From NCBI GenBank assembly GCA_900766775.1, contig CAAFXN010000169.1, forward strand, positions 1 to 14,704: a DNA stretch of 14,704 bases. The letters are read 5' to 3'. Shown piece after piece: positions 1-6,702 of the stretch. Position 1 is the first letter of the stretch; each line of letters begins with the position of its first letter. The stretch is from Bacteroidales bacterium (GTDB taxonomy: Bacteria > Bacteroidota > Bacteroidia > Bacteroidales > Paludibacteraceae). The position numbers and the translations under genes were made by a program. The notes beneath the pieces are model-generated. The model had not been told where the DNA came from. It made no database searches and saw nothing but the letters and a program-made list of their open reading frames with translations.

Positions 1-986
1 ACCCACAGGACCCCCTCCAACTCCCAGGACCCCCTCCAACTCCCCCTACAAAGGGGGAGTGTATAAAATCACCTTCTACTATAGAAACTAATTTTACTCC
101 CTCCCTACAAGACCACCCCAAAAATCAAAGATTTTTCGGGGACCCCGGTAGGGAGGGCAGGGGAGGGTCTTCTCTCTCATCCATCCTCCGATACTGCGAA
201 TCATCCGGCAAAGGCTACTGGGAGTATGTCGAGGAATGCGAGGGGGCGGATATATGGAACTATCTGCGCCTCGTATGGCAGACCATGGTTGAAGCCGTGG
301 AGCGAGGGATAGATGCCGAGGGAGTGCTACCCGGACCCCTACACCTGCGGCGAAAAGCCAACGCCTATTTCGTCAAAGCCTCCGGCTACCGCGATAACAT
401 CCGCACACGCGCACTCGTCTTCGCTTATGCTCTCGCCGTCGCCGAGGAGAACGCTGCCGGCGGTAAGATAGTTACTGCCCCCACCTGCGGCTCATGCGGT
501 GTCCTCCCCGCCGTGCTCTACCACCTCTGGAAGAGCAAGGACTTCAGCGAGACACGTATCCTCCACGCGCTGGCTACCGCTGGACTCATCGGCAACGTCG
601 TCAAGCACAACGCCTCTATCTCCGGCGCGGAGGTCGGCTGCCAAGGGGAGGTCGGCGTGGCATGCGCCATGGCGGCTGCCGCTGCCACACAACTCTTCGG
701 CGGCTCCGTTGCACAGATAGAGTACGCCGCCGAGATGGGACTCGAACACCACCTCGGCATGACCTGCGACCCCGTCTGCGGACTCGTGCAGATACCCTGC
801 ATTGAGCGCAACGCCTACGCCGCCGCACGAGCACTCGACGCCAACCTTTACGCCTCCTTCACCGACGGAAACCACCGCGTGTCCTTCGACAAAGTGGTGG
901 AGGTCATGAAGCAGACAGGACACGACCTACCTTCCCTCTACAAAGAAACCGGCGAAGGAGGACTGGCTTCACAAATTATTCCATAA
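1..986 (+). CDS. sdaA: L-serine dehydratase, iron-sulfur type, single chain (5' end outside window)
   Basis: It converts L-serine to pyruvate and ammonia in the cytosol using a [4Fe-4S] cluster. The frame is open from base 3 to the TAA at 984-986, so the gene starts left of the window and is longer than the ATG at 285 suggests. The family sequence already begins near base 183 (ILRYCESSGKGYWEYVEECE). Seen downstream are TAPTCGSCG, SGAEVGCQGEVG and TCDPVCGLVQIPCIERN, the conserved alpha-domain motifs that include cluster-ligand cysteines. Bases 8-169 are a palindromic repeat read through in the same frame. It lies just upstream of the alpha domain, probably in the linker between the beta and alpha domains (inference). 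Codons are rich in C on this strand, unlike genes after priA. No terminator follows; the spacer to tdk is repeat DNA. Function is confident; activity of the repeat-bearing protein is inferred from the intact frame. Confidence 0.93.
   Translation, partial: PQDPLQLPGPPPTPPTKGECIKSPSTIETNFTPSLQDHPKNQRFFGDPGREGRGGSSLSSILRYCESSGKGYWEYVEECEGADIWNYLRLVWQTMVEAVERGIDAEGVLPGPLHLRRKANAYFVKASGYRDNIRTRALVFAYALAVAEENAAGGKIVTAPTCGSCGVLPAVLYHLWKSKDFSETRILHALATAGLIGNVVKHNASISGAEVGCQGEVGVACAMAAAAATQLFGGSVAQIEYAAEMGLEHHLGMTCDPVCGLVQIPCIERNAYAAARALDANLYASFTDGNHRVSFDKVVEVMKQTGHDLPSLYKETGEGGLASQIIP
8..169 (+). repeat. Palindromic element, full copy, in frame inside sdaA
   Basis: A partial left end (8-25, GGACCCCCTCCAACTCCC) is followed by a full copy from 28 (GACCC) to 169 (GGGTC). 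The left arm is CTCCCCCT/AGGGGGAG, the core is ACCTTCTACTATAGAAACTA (71-90), and the right arm is CTCCCTCCCT...TAGGGAGGG. Removing the nested 39-base palindrome leaves 103 bases, the family length. The sdaA frame reads through it with no stop and gives SPSTIETNFTPSL, ending in REGRGGS. Confidence 0.93.
111..149 (+). repeat. Second-family palindrome nested in the right arm of the sdaA element
   Basis: The right-arm loop of the host element is opened by about 39 extra bases. They hold the hairpin CCCC-AAAAATC-AAA-GATTTTT-C-GGGG (116-141). The extra length equals 13 codons, so the sdaA frame is kept: where other copies read SLCREGRGGS, this one reads SLQDHPKNQRFFGDPG and then REGRGGS. Exact edges are uncertain by a few bases. 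Confidence 0.75.
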
Positions 987-990
987 TTTA

Positions 991-1146
991 TGTAATAGGT
1001 AATAAGTAATAGGTAATATGCACAGTGAGATATTACTTATTACCGAGCGTAGCGAGAAAAGATATTACCTATTACAGCCCGAAGGGCGAATTACCTATTA
1101 CCGAGCATAGCGAGATATTACTTATTACCGAGCGTAGCGAGATATT
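991..1146 (+). repeat. Tandem repeat block filling the sdaA-tdk spacer
   Basis: Four imperfect units of about 23-34 bases start near 1027, 1061, 1091 and 1114. Typical content is GATATTACTTATTACC followed by GAGCGTAGCGA. The second unit has the small hairpin GCCC-GAA-GGGC instead. A fifth, cut-off unit (GATATTA) runs straight into the tdk ATG. Bases 991-1017 (GTAATAGGTAATAAGTAATA...) are the reverse complement of the unit's ATTACCTATTAC part, so the leader could fold. No promoter of the Bacteroidota type was seen here. Confidence 0.8.
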
Positions 1147-1722
1147 ATGTTTTCCGAAAGAGATACCAAAGGACCTGCCATGCGCAGAGGTAGCGTGGAG
1201 GTCGTGTGCGGAAGTATGTTCTCCGGCAAGACCGAAGAACTCATCCGCCGTATGAAAAGGGCACAGTTTGCCAAGCAGAAAGTCGAAATCTTCAAACCCG
1301 CCATCGATGTGCGCTATTCCGAGGAGGATGTGGTCAGTCACGACCACAACGTCATCCCCTCCACACCCGTCGATTCCAGTCAGAACATCCTCCTCCTTGC
1401 CGACGACTGCGATGTGGTCGGCATCGACGAGGCGCAGTTCTTCGACATGGGTATCGTGGACGTGTGCAATCAGTTGGCTAACCGCGGCATGCGCGTCATC
1501 GTAGCAGGGCTCGACATGGACTTCAAGGGGCACCCCTTCGGACCCATGCCCGCGCTCATGGCGATAGCCGATGATGTCTATAAGACCCACGCCATCTGCG
1601 TCCGCTGCGGCGACCTCGCCTATGTCAGCCACCGACTCGTAGCCTCCGAGAAACGCGTCCTCCTCGGCGAGACCGACTCCTACGAACCCCTCTGCCGAGC
1701 ATGCTACCAAAAAGAACAATGA
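1147..1722 (+). CDS. tdk: Thymidine kinase, type II (TK1-like)
   Basis: It phosphorylates thymidine to dTMP with ATP in the pyrimidine salvage pathway. The product is 191 residues, normal for the family. The P-loop is GSMFSGKT (residues 22-29). VVGIDEAQFFD (90-100) holds the Walker B Asp94 and catalytic Glu95. AGLDMDFKGHPFGPMP (120-135) is the conserved segment after it. Zinc cysteines are C151, C154, C183 and C186. The start at 1147 fits Bacteroidales homologues, which carry a short N-terminal extension before the P-loop; the ATG at 1180 is a weaker alternative. No Shine-Dalgarno site is visible. The stop codon TGA (1720-1722) shares two bases with the GACCC end of a palindromic element, so the element may have trimmed the original C-terminus (inference). 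Confidence 0.96.
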   Translation: MFSERDTKGPAMRRGSVEVVCGSMFSGKTEELIRRMKRAQFAKQKVEIFKPAIDVRYSEEDVVSHDHNVIPSTPVDSSQNILLLADDCDVVGIDEAQFFDMGIVDVCNQLANRGMRVIVAGLDMDFKGHPFGPMPALMAIADDVYKTHAICVRCGDLAYVSHRLVASEKRVLLGETDSYEPLCRACYQKEQ

Positions 1723-1824
1723 CCCACCCCATCCCTCCCTACAAAGGGAGGGAGTAAGCAAATAACCTTCGACTATAGAAACTAACTCTACTTCCTCCCT
1801 TCGTAGGGAGGGCAGGGGAGGGTC
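1721..1824 (+). repeat. Palindromic element, full copy, tdk-priA spacer
   Basis: It runs from GACCC (1721) to GGGTC (1820-1824), 104 bases. Both arms are of the CCCTCCCT/AGGGAGGG type, and the core is ACCTTCGACTATAGAAACTA. A T-run (TTTTT, 1825-1829) follows the right arm, so the copy might also act as a terminator of tdk, which is inference only. Its first two bases form part of the tdk stop codon. Confidence 0.93.
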
Positions 1825-1831
1825 TTTTTCT

Positions 1832-1864
1832 CTCCCCCTCTGTAGGGGGAGTTGGAGGGGGTCC
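1832..1864 (+). repeat. Palindromic element, right half only, just before priA
   Basis: A single right arm of the CTCCCCCT...AGGGGGAG type ends in GGAGGGGGTCC. It follows the full copy after a few bases, and the priA ATG comes 9 bases after it. Nothing else occupies the tdk-priA spacer. Confidence 0.88.
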
Positions 1865-1873
1865 CTTTTTCAA

Positions 1874-4288
1874 ATGCGTTTGTTAGATGTCATATTGCCC
1901 TTGGCTATCCGTGATGCATATACCTATGCGCTCCCCGATAGCATGCCTCTGCCCGCGGTAGGGGCGCGGGTGCTGGTGCCGCTCGGCAGAAAGACCATCA
2001 CGGGCATCGTCCTCCGCGAGCATACCGCCCCCCTCAACGCCGCCATCACTCCCCGCGACATCATCGAAGTGCTGGATATTCCTTCCCCTACATGGGTCAG
2101 CGAGCAACAACTGCAACTATGGCAGTGGATTGCCGACTACTACATGTGCACCCTCGGCGAGGTGCTGGCTGCCGCGCTGCCTGCCGGCATCCTCGATGAT
2201 AACTACAAAGCCCGCACCACCACCTTTGTGCGCCTCCACGAAGGCATAGACCCGCAGCAAGCCCTCCGCGACCTCGCCCGCGCCCCCAAACAGCAGCATG
2301 TCTTAGAGACACTCTTAAACTTAGCCCCCCTCGGGACTCCCTCCCTTTGTAGGGAGGGTCGGGGAGGGTCCGAAAAGCGCCTCCTCATAGAGCAGTCGGG
2401 GGAGTCCACGGCTATCGTGCGGGCGTTGGTGGAGCGCGGCATCCTCGATGAGTACGAAGAGAACACCACCCGCCTGCAACCCTATTCGGGCAGCATAGAG
2501 CCCGCCCATCCGCTCACCGAAGCGCAGCAAAAAGCCAAAGACGAGATAGACAGATACTTTGGCTCAAAAGACTCCGGGATCCCCTCCAACTCCCCCTACA
2601 AGGGGGGAGAAGGAGACCCTCCCCGTCCCTCCCTACAAAGGGAGGGAGAAGGATTAGTTTCTATAGACGAAGGTAATTCTCCTACTCTCCCCCTTTGTAG
2701 GGGGAGTCGGAGGGGGTCCGAGGGGCGGGGGGGGTCCACTATCCTCCTCCACGGTGTTACCTCTTCCGGCAAGACAGAGGTCTATATCCGCCTTATCCAA
2801 GAGCAGTTGCAGCGCGGCAAGCAGGTGCTCTACCTCGTGCCCGAGATAGCGCTCACCACCCAACTCACCACCCGTCTGCAAGCCGTCTTCGGCAGCCGAC
2901 TGCTCGTGTACCACTCCCGTTTCAGCGATGCCGAGCGCGTGGAGATTTACCGCGCTGTACGCGATGCGCAGACCCCCGTCGTCGTCTTAGGCGCGCGTTC
3001 GGCGGTCTTCCTGCCGCTGCATGACCTCGGGCTGGTGATTGTGGATGAAGAGCATGAGGCGAGTTACAAGCAGCAGGAGCCAGCCCCCCGCTACCATGCC
3101 CGCAGCGTGGCGATGATGATGGCTCGTTGGCAAGGGGCGAAAGTGCTGCTCGGCTCCGCTACGCCTTCGGTGGAGTCGTATCACAACGCCATGACGGGCA
3201 AGTACGGACTAGTGCGCCTCACCGAGCGATATGCAGGGCTGCAACTGCCGCGGATAAGTATTATCGACCTCAAGCGGCAGTACCACCGCAAGGAGATGTA
3301 CGACCATTTCAGCGACCCGCTGGTGGCGCGGATGCAAGAGGTGCTGGCAAGCGGCAAGCAGGTGATACTCTTCCAAAACCGCCGCGGCTATGCGCCGCTG
3401 CTCCAGTGCACCGTCTGCGGGCAGACACCCCGCTGTGTCAACTGCGATGTGCCGCTCACGCTCCACATGCGACTGCAAGAGATGACCTGCCACTACTGCG
3501 GCTACCATACCCCCATCCCCGCGCTATGCCCCGCCTGCGGAGGCAAGATGCGCATGCAGGGATTCGGCACCGAGCGGTTGGAGGAGGAAGTGCAAAAACT
3601 CTTCCCCGATGCCCGCGTCTTGCGCATGGACCTCGACACCACGCGCAACAAGAACGCCTATCAGCAGATTATCAATGCCATGGCAAACCATGAGGTGGAC
3701 ATCCTCATCGGTACGCAGATGGTTACCAAGGGCTTACATTTCGACGACGTGGCGCTGGTGGCGGTGCTCAGCGCCGATGCTTTGCTCAATCAACCCGATT
3801 TCCGCAGTTATGAACGCGCCTACCAGATGCTGGAGCAGGTGGCGGGCAGAGCAGGCAGGAAAGGGCAGCAAGGGGAGGTGTTTATCCAGACTTTCGAGCC
3901 GCAGAACCCCGTGCTGGACTATGTGCAGCGGCATGACTACGAGGGCTTATTCCAAACGCAGATTGCAGAGCGCGAACTGTTCCATTACCCGCCTTTCTAT
4001 CGGATGACGGTGCTGGTCTTGAAGCACCATAACCTGAGCCGCTTGGAGTGCGCGGCGAGGGTGTTGCAGGAACGGCTGAGGCAGATTTTCGGCGAGCGGG
4101 TATCGGCTGTGGTAGTGCCGCAGGTGAGTCGTGTGCGTAACGAATATATCCGCGAGATTCGACTGCGTGTGGAGGCAACGTCGAACATCCGCCGAGCCAA
4201 ACAACTCCTGCGCGAGCAGATAACCTACACTCAATCGCTCCCCGACTGCAAGGGTACGGCGATTTTGGCGGATGTGGACCCGCTGTAA
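1874..4288 (+). CDS. priA: Primosomal protein N' (PriA replication-restart helicase)
   Basis: PriA is a 3'-5' superfamily 2 DNA helicase that reloads the replisome at stalled forks. The N-terminal DNA-binding domain covers residues 1 to about 110. Walker A is GVTSSGKT (294-301) and the DEEH box is at 391-394. Eight zinc-binding cysteines lie in CTVCGQTPRCVNC, CHYCG and CPACGG, starting at C512. Late helicase motifs are GTQMVTKGLHF and QVAGRAGRKG. The protein has 804 residues. The Walker lysine sits at 300, against 230 in E. coli PriA (732 residues), and two in-frame palindromic elements (about 13 and 54 residues) account for most of the difference. No Shine-Dalgarno site precedes the ATG. The CPBP gene starts 28 bases downstream, which suggests co-transcription. 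Base composition shifts from C-rich to G-rich along the gene. Confidence 0.97.
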   Translation: MRLLDVILPLAIRDAYTYALPDSMPLPAVGARVLVPLGRKTITGIVLREHTAPLNAAITPRDIIEVLDIPSPTWVSEQQLQLWQWIADYYMCTLGEVLAAALPAGILDDNYKARTTTFVRLHEGIDPQQALRDLARAPKQQHVLETLLNLAPLGTPSLCREGRGGSEKRLLIEQSGESTAIVRALVERGILDEYEENTTRLQPYSGSIEPAHPLTEAQQKAKDEIDRYFGSKDSGIPSNSPYKGGEGDPPRPSLQREGEGLVSIDEGNSPTLPLCRGSRRGSEGRGGSTILLHGVTSSGKTEVYIRLIQEQLQRGKQVLYLVPEIALTTQLTTRLQAVFGSRLLVYHSRFSDAERVEIYRAVRDAQTPVVVLGARSAVFLPLHDLGLVIVDEEHEASYKQQEPAPRYHARSVAMMMARWQGAKVLLGSATPSVESYHNAMTGKYGLVRLTERYAGLQLPRISIIDLKRQYHRKEMYDHFSDPLVARMQEVLASGKQVILFQNRRGYAPLLQCTVCGQTPRCVNCDVPLTLHMRLQEMTCHYCGYHTPIPALCPACGGKMRMQGFGTERLEEEVQKLFPDARVLRMDLDTTRNKNAYQQIINAMANHEVDILIGTQMVTKGLHFDDVALVAVLSADALLNQPDFRSYERAYQMLEQVAGRAGRKGQQGEVFIQTFEPQNPVLDYVQRHDYEGLFQTQIAERELFHYPPFYRMTVLVLKHHNLSRLECAARVLQERLRQIFGERVSAVVVPQVSRVRNEYIREIRLRVEATSNIRRAKQLLREQITYTQSLPDCKGTAILADVDPL
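2333..2371 (+). repeat. Palindromic element, right half, in frame inside priA
   Basis: It consists of CTCCCTCCCTTTGTAGGGAG followed by GGTCGGGGAGGGTCC. It adds 13 codons read as GTPSLCREGRGGS (residues 154-166), the same frame as the right arms in sdaA and nfnAB. It lies between the N-terminal DNA-binding domain and the helicase core, probably within or beside the winged-helix region. Confidence 0.9.
2577..2737 (-). repeat. Composite palindromic element, in frame inside priA, core inverted
   Basis: Three pieces lie in a row: a left half of the CTCCCCCT type (2577-2609), a full copy (2615-2719, core inverted relative to the gene, TTTCTATAGACGAAGG) and a remnant end (2720-2737). The priA frame stays open through all of it and reads about 54 residues, including SLQREGEGLVSIDEG and LPLCRGSRRGS. 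It ends six residues before Walker A. The strand given is that of the core as compared with the other copies. Confidence 0.9.
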
Positions 4289-4316
4289 TGAATTATGAAC
4301 TTAAAATATAAGGATT

Positions 4317-5222
4317 ATGTTGAAGGGTAAAATTTCGAATGCGTCTATCTTGGTGCGGGTGCTGGTGTGGCTGGGTATCATGGGTGTGCTGACGTTGGGG
4401 GCGATGATTCTTTGGTACTTCTTGCCGAATAGGGACACGATGGCGGGGACGAAATGGTTGCAGTTCTTGCAGACGGTGGCGACCTTCCTGCTGCCGGCGT
4501 TGGCGGGCGCTTATCTGTGGAGCGAGTACCCTATCCGGTGGCTGCACTTGGATAAAGGACTGTCGTGGCAGGAGGCGCTGGCGGCGGTGGTCATCATGCT
4601 GCTGGCGCTGCCCGGGATTAACCTGCTGAGTGCATGGAATCAGCAGATGTCGTTGCCGGAGTGGATGAGCGGGATAGAGCAGTGGATGCGAATGCAGGAA
4701 GACGCTGCGGCGCAACTGACGGAGCAGTTTCTGCGGGTGGATACGATAGGCGGGCTGCTGGTGAATATCGGCTTGATGGCGTTGCTGCCCGCGATGGCGG
4801 AGGAGTTGACCTTCCGCGGGGTGGTGCAAGGCATGTTCACGCGCAACAAGCATGTAGCGATATGGGCAGCGGCGGCGATATTCAGTTTTGTGCATTTTCA
4901 GTTCTACGGCTTCCTGCCGCGCATGTTGTTGGGGGCAATGTTCGGCTACATGCTGTGGTGGACAGGGAGTCTGTGGGCTCCGATGTTGATGCACTTTGTG
5001 AACAACTGCGCGGCGGTGGTGATGGCGTTTTGGGCGTACAACTACCTCGAAGAGGGCAGCGCGGAGATGTTGGACAAGATAGGCACGGAAGATACCATTC
5101 TGCTGGGGGTGTTCAGTATCTGTATCGTGCTGATAATGATGGTGATGTACGGTTATTTCTACTCGCACGGGAAACGGAGTGTGAAGGAAAAGGAGGAAGA
5201 CAATGAGAAGGATTTTGCGTGA
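4317..5222 (+). CDS. CPBP-family intramembrane metalloprotease (CAAX protease-like)
   Basis: This is a multi-pass membrane protein with the three signature motifs of the CPBP (Abi/Rce1-like) family: EELTFRG with E162, E163 and R167; FSFVH with F189 and H193; and HFVNN with H226. Together they form a metal-dependent protease site inside the membrane. Hydrophobic segments lie near residues 10-35, 55-70, 80-105, 145-160, 180-195, 205-225 and 260-285 (read by eye). Length (301 residues) is normal. AAGGA at about 4310-4314 supports the ATG at 4317. The 3' end overlaps the next gene by 20 bases, so the two are probably translated together. The substrate cannot be told from sequence; bacterial relatives act in protein processing or bacteriocin immunity. 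Confidence 0.9.
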   Translation: MLKGKISNASILVRVLVWLGIMGVLTLGAMILWYFLPNRDTMAGTKWLQFLQTVATFLLPALAGAYLWSEYPIRWLHLDKGLSWQEALAAVVIMLLALPGINLLSAWNQQMSLPEWMSGIEQWMRMQEDAAAQLTEQFLRVDTIGGLLVNIGLMALLPAMAEELTFRGVVQGMFTRNKHVAIWAAAAIFSFVHFQFYGFLPRMLLGAMFGYMLWWTGSLWAPMLMHFVNNCAAVVMAFWAYNYLEEGSAEMLDKIGTEDTILLGVFSICIVLIMMVMYGYFYSHGKRSVKEKEEDNEKDFA

Positions 5223-5967
5223 TGTGCTCCGATTTGATGCGCTCCGATATATCGTAGCGGGCAGGGGATGGTGCCTTGGTCTTGGTTTGCTGTGCGGGGT
5301 GTTGTTTCTGTGCGGTTGCGGGAAACAGCCTTCGAAGGCAGAGGTGAGGAAAGCGGAGAAGCGGCAGCAGGACAGTGTGGCGCTGGCGGCGCAGGAGCGG
5401 ACGCTGGCGTACTACGACTCGTTGCAGCAGGCGTTGGTGCCGGAGTTGGATGCGCTGTTGCCGAAGTTCAAGTATGAGAAGGATGAACGATATGAGGACA
5501 AGGGGCACTACGTACACCGACTGCTGCGCACTGCGAGCAACACGACACGCAACTACATTCAGACCTACGTGCGCGATGACGGGCAGACGATAGTGCGCTT
5601 CTACTACTTCGGTGAGCGGGCACTAGGCTTTGAGCGGGTGGTGTTGAGTGCTGATAATCTGGAAGATACATTTACGGGCGATGTGCATGCTTTTGAGGCG
5701 GAGGGTTGGCACGAGACGCTGACGATAGAGGGCGACGAGGCGTTGCGATGCTTGCGATTCATAGACATATATAGGAACGCGCGCGCGAGGGTGGAGTTGC
5801 GCGGGAGTCGTTCGCGGGCTGTGTTTTACCTCTCGCAGAATGACAAGGAGGCGCTGATGGAGACCTATCGATTGGGCATGGCGATGCGGGATATGGTGGA
5901 GGTGGAGCGGCGTATCAAACTGACTTCCATGCAGGTGGAAAAATACCAAAAACGTTTGGAAAAATAG
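5203..5967 (+). CDS. Uncharacterised Bacteroidota lipoprotein
   Basis: The N-terminus has a long basic stretch (residues 1-21), then a hydrophobic segment ending in LFLCGC, a lipobox with C39 as the likely lipidated cysteine. This predicts export and anchoring in the cell envelope. A charged Lys/Glu/Arg/Gln-rich helix follows (about 42-70), then a probable globular part and a second helical stretch at the C-terminus (about 215-254). AGGAGG at 5191-5196, 6 bases before the ATG, is a strong ribosome-binding site and fixes the start inside the end of the CPBP gene. It resembles proteins annotated as hypothetical lipoproteins in Bacteroidales; I do not know a function. Overlap with a membrane protease gene hints at a shared envelope role (inference). 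Confidence 0.8.
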   Translation: MRRILRDVLRFDALRYIVAGRGWCLGLGLLCGVLFLCGCGKQPSKAEVRKAEKRQQDSVALAAQERTLAYYDSLQQALVPELDALLPKFKYEKDERYEDKGHYVHRLLRTASNTTRNYIQTYVRDDGQTIVRFYYFGERALGFERVVLSADNLEDTFTGDVHAFEAEGWHETLTIEGDEALRCLRFIDIYRNARARVELRGSRSRAVFYLSQNDKEALMETYRLGMAMRDMVEVERRIKLTSMQVEKYQKRLEK

Positions 5968-5974
5968 TAAACTC

Positions 5975-6005
5975 TTGCATATATCAAAAAAAAGTCGTAA
6001 CTTTG
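5975..6005 (+). promoter_or_regulatory. Bacteroidota-type promoter upstream of pyrE
   Basis: TTG at 5975-5977 (-33 element) is separated by 20 bases from TAACTTTG at 5998-6005 (-7 element, consensus TAnnTTTG). It lies just after the lipoprotein stop and about 50 bases before the pyrE start, so it probably drives the pyrE run. Confidence 0.75.
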
Positions 6006-6042
6006 CCGCGAATTTATTACAGACGAAACAAGACCTTTACCG

Positions 6043-6048
6043 AGGAGG
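6043..6048 (+). promoter_or_regulatory. Ribosome-binding site that decides the pyrE start
   Basis: AGGAGG touches the in-frame ATG at 6049 with no gap, but sits 9 bases before the next ATG at 6058. The spacing favours 6058. Such a strong site is unusual in this window. Confidence 0.65.
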
Positions 6049-6057
6049 ATGACGACT

Positions 6058-6702
6058 ATGAGTGAATTGGAACTATTGGTAGCAAAGAAGTTGCTGCAAC
6101 TGAAATGCTTCAGCGTACAGTCGAAGAGCCCTTTTGTGTGGGCAAACGGCTGGAAATCACCTATTTACTTTGACGATAGGAAGGTGTTTTCCTATCCTTA
6201 CATGCGCAGTTTCATCAAGTTGGAACTGGCTCGTATGGTGGCGGAGTTGTTTCCTGATGCGGATGTGATAGCGGGTGTAGCGGTGAATGCGATAGGGCAT
6301 GGTGCGCTGGTGGCAGACCAGTTGGCGTTGCCGTATGTGTATGTGCACCCGACTCCGAAAGACCACGGTTTGGAGAATCAGATAGAGGGGGATTTGCGTC
6401 CGCGGCAGAAAGTGGTAGTGATTGAGAATCAGGTGAGTATGGGACACTATGCGATGAGCGTGGTGGAAGCGCTGCGCAACAGCGGCTGCTCGGTGGAAGG
6501 TGTGGTAACGATATTTGACTACCAGTTGCCGAATGCGACGAAGTTGTTTAAGGAGGCGGATGTGCCTTTGGTGTCGCTGACGAACTATGAGGCGGTAGTG
6601 CAGCAGGCGCGCGCTGAGGGGTTCGGAAAAGAGGAGGATTGGAAGGCGTTGAGCGACTGGCGCAAGAACCCTGCACGGTGGAAGAAAAGCAGTAAATCTT
6701 AA
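6058..6702 (+). CDS. pyrE: Orotate phosphoribosyltransferase-like protein with altered PRPP-binding motif
   Basis: OPRT joins orotate to PRPP to make OMP in de novo pyrimidine synthesis. The fold is clear: FVWANGWKSPIYFDDRK, the conserved GALVAD, the loop PKDHGLENQIEG and the C-terminal LTNYEAV. The PRPP-binding motif, normally VVxVEDxISTGGSS, reads VVVIENQVSMGHYA (122-135 counted from the ATG at 6049). The second acidic residue is Asn127, the TGG turn is MGH, and the usual YVR before the loop is YVH. No frameshift explains this. Length (214 residues from 6058, 217 from 6049) is normal. Either the enzyme has shifted in activity or this is a degenerate paralogue. It is first in the run to nfnAB. 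Confidence 0.85.
   Translation: MSELELLVAKKLLQLKCFSVQSKSPFVWANGWKSPIYFDDRKVFSYPYMRSFIKLELARMVAELFPDADVIAGVAVNAIGHGALVADQLALPYVYVHPTPKDHGLENQIEGDLRPRQKVVVIENQVSMGHYAMSVVEALRNSGCSVEGVVTIFDYQLPNATKLFKEADVPLVSLTNYEAVVQQARAEGFGKEEDWKALSDWRKNPARWKKSSKS

Noticed and set aside
285..986. ATG at 285 as the start of the serine dehydratase
   Set aside because: The frame is open back to base 3, and family sequence is recognisable from about base 183, so 285 is an internal Met.
1025..1255. 76-residue open frame over the sdaA-tdk repeat block
   Set aside because: It is made mostly of the tandem repeat and runs out of frame into the well-supported tdk gene.
1721..1864. CRISPR array suggested by repeated C/G-rich units
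   Set aside because: There are no equal-length spacers between identical repeats and no cas genes; units are hairpin arms of dispersed elements.
4293..5168. Long minus-strand open frame opposite the CPBP gene
   Set aside because: Its product is His/Gln/Arg/Pro-rich with no family features, as expected for the shadow of a hydrophobic, G-rich gene; the + strand gene has clear motifs.
6049..6057. ATG at 6049 as the pyrE start
   Set aside because: AGGAGG ends directly at this ATG with no spacer; the ATG at 6058 has a 9-base spacer and also fits the family N-terminus. It is not fully excluded.
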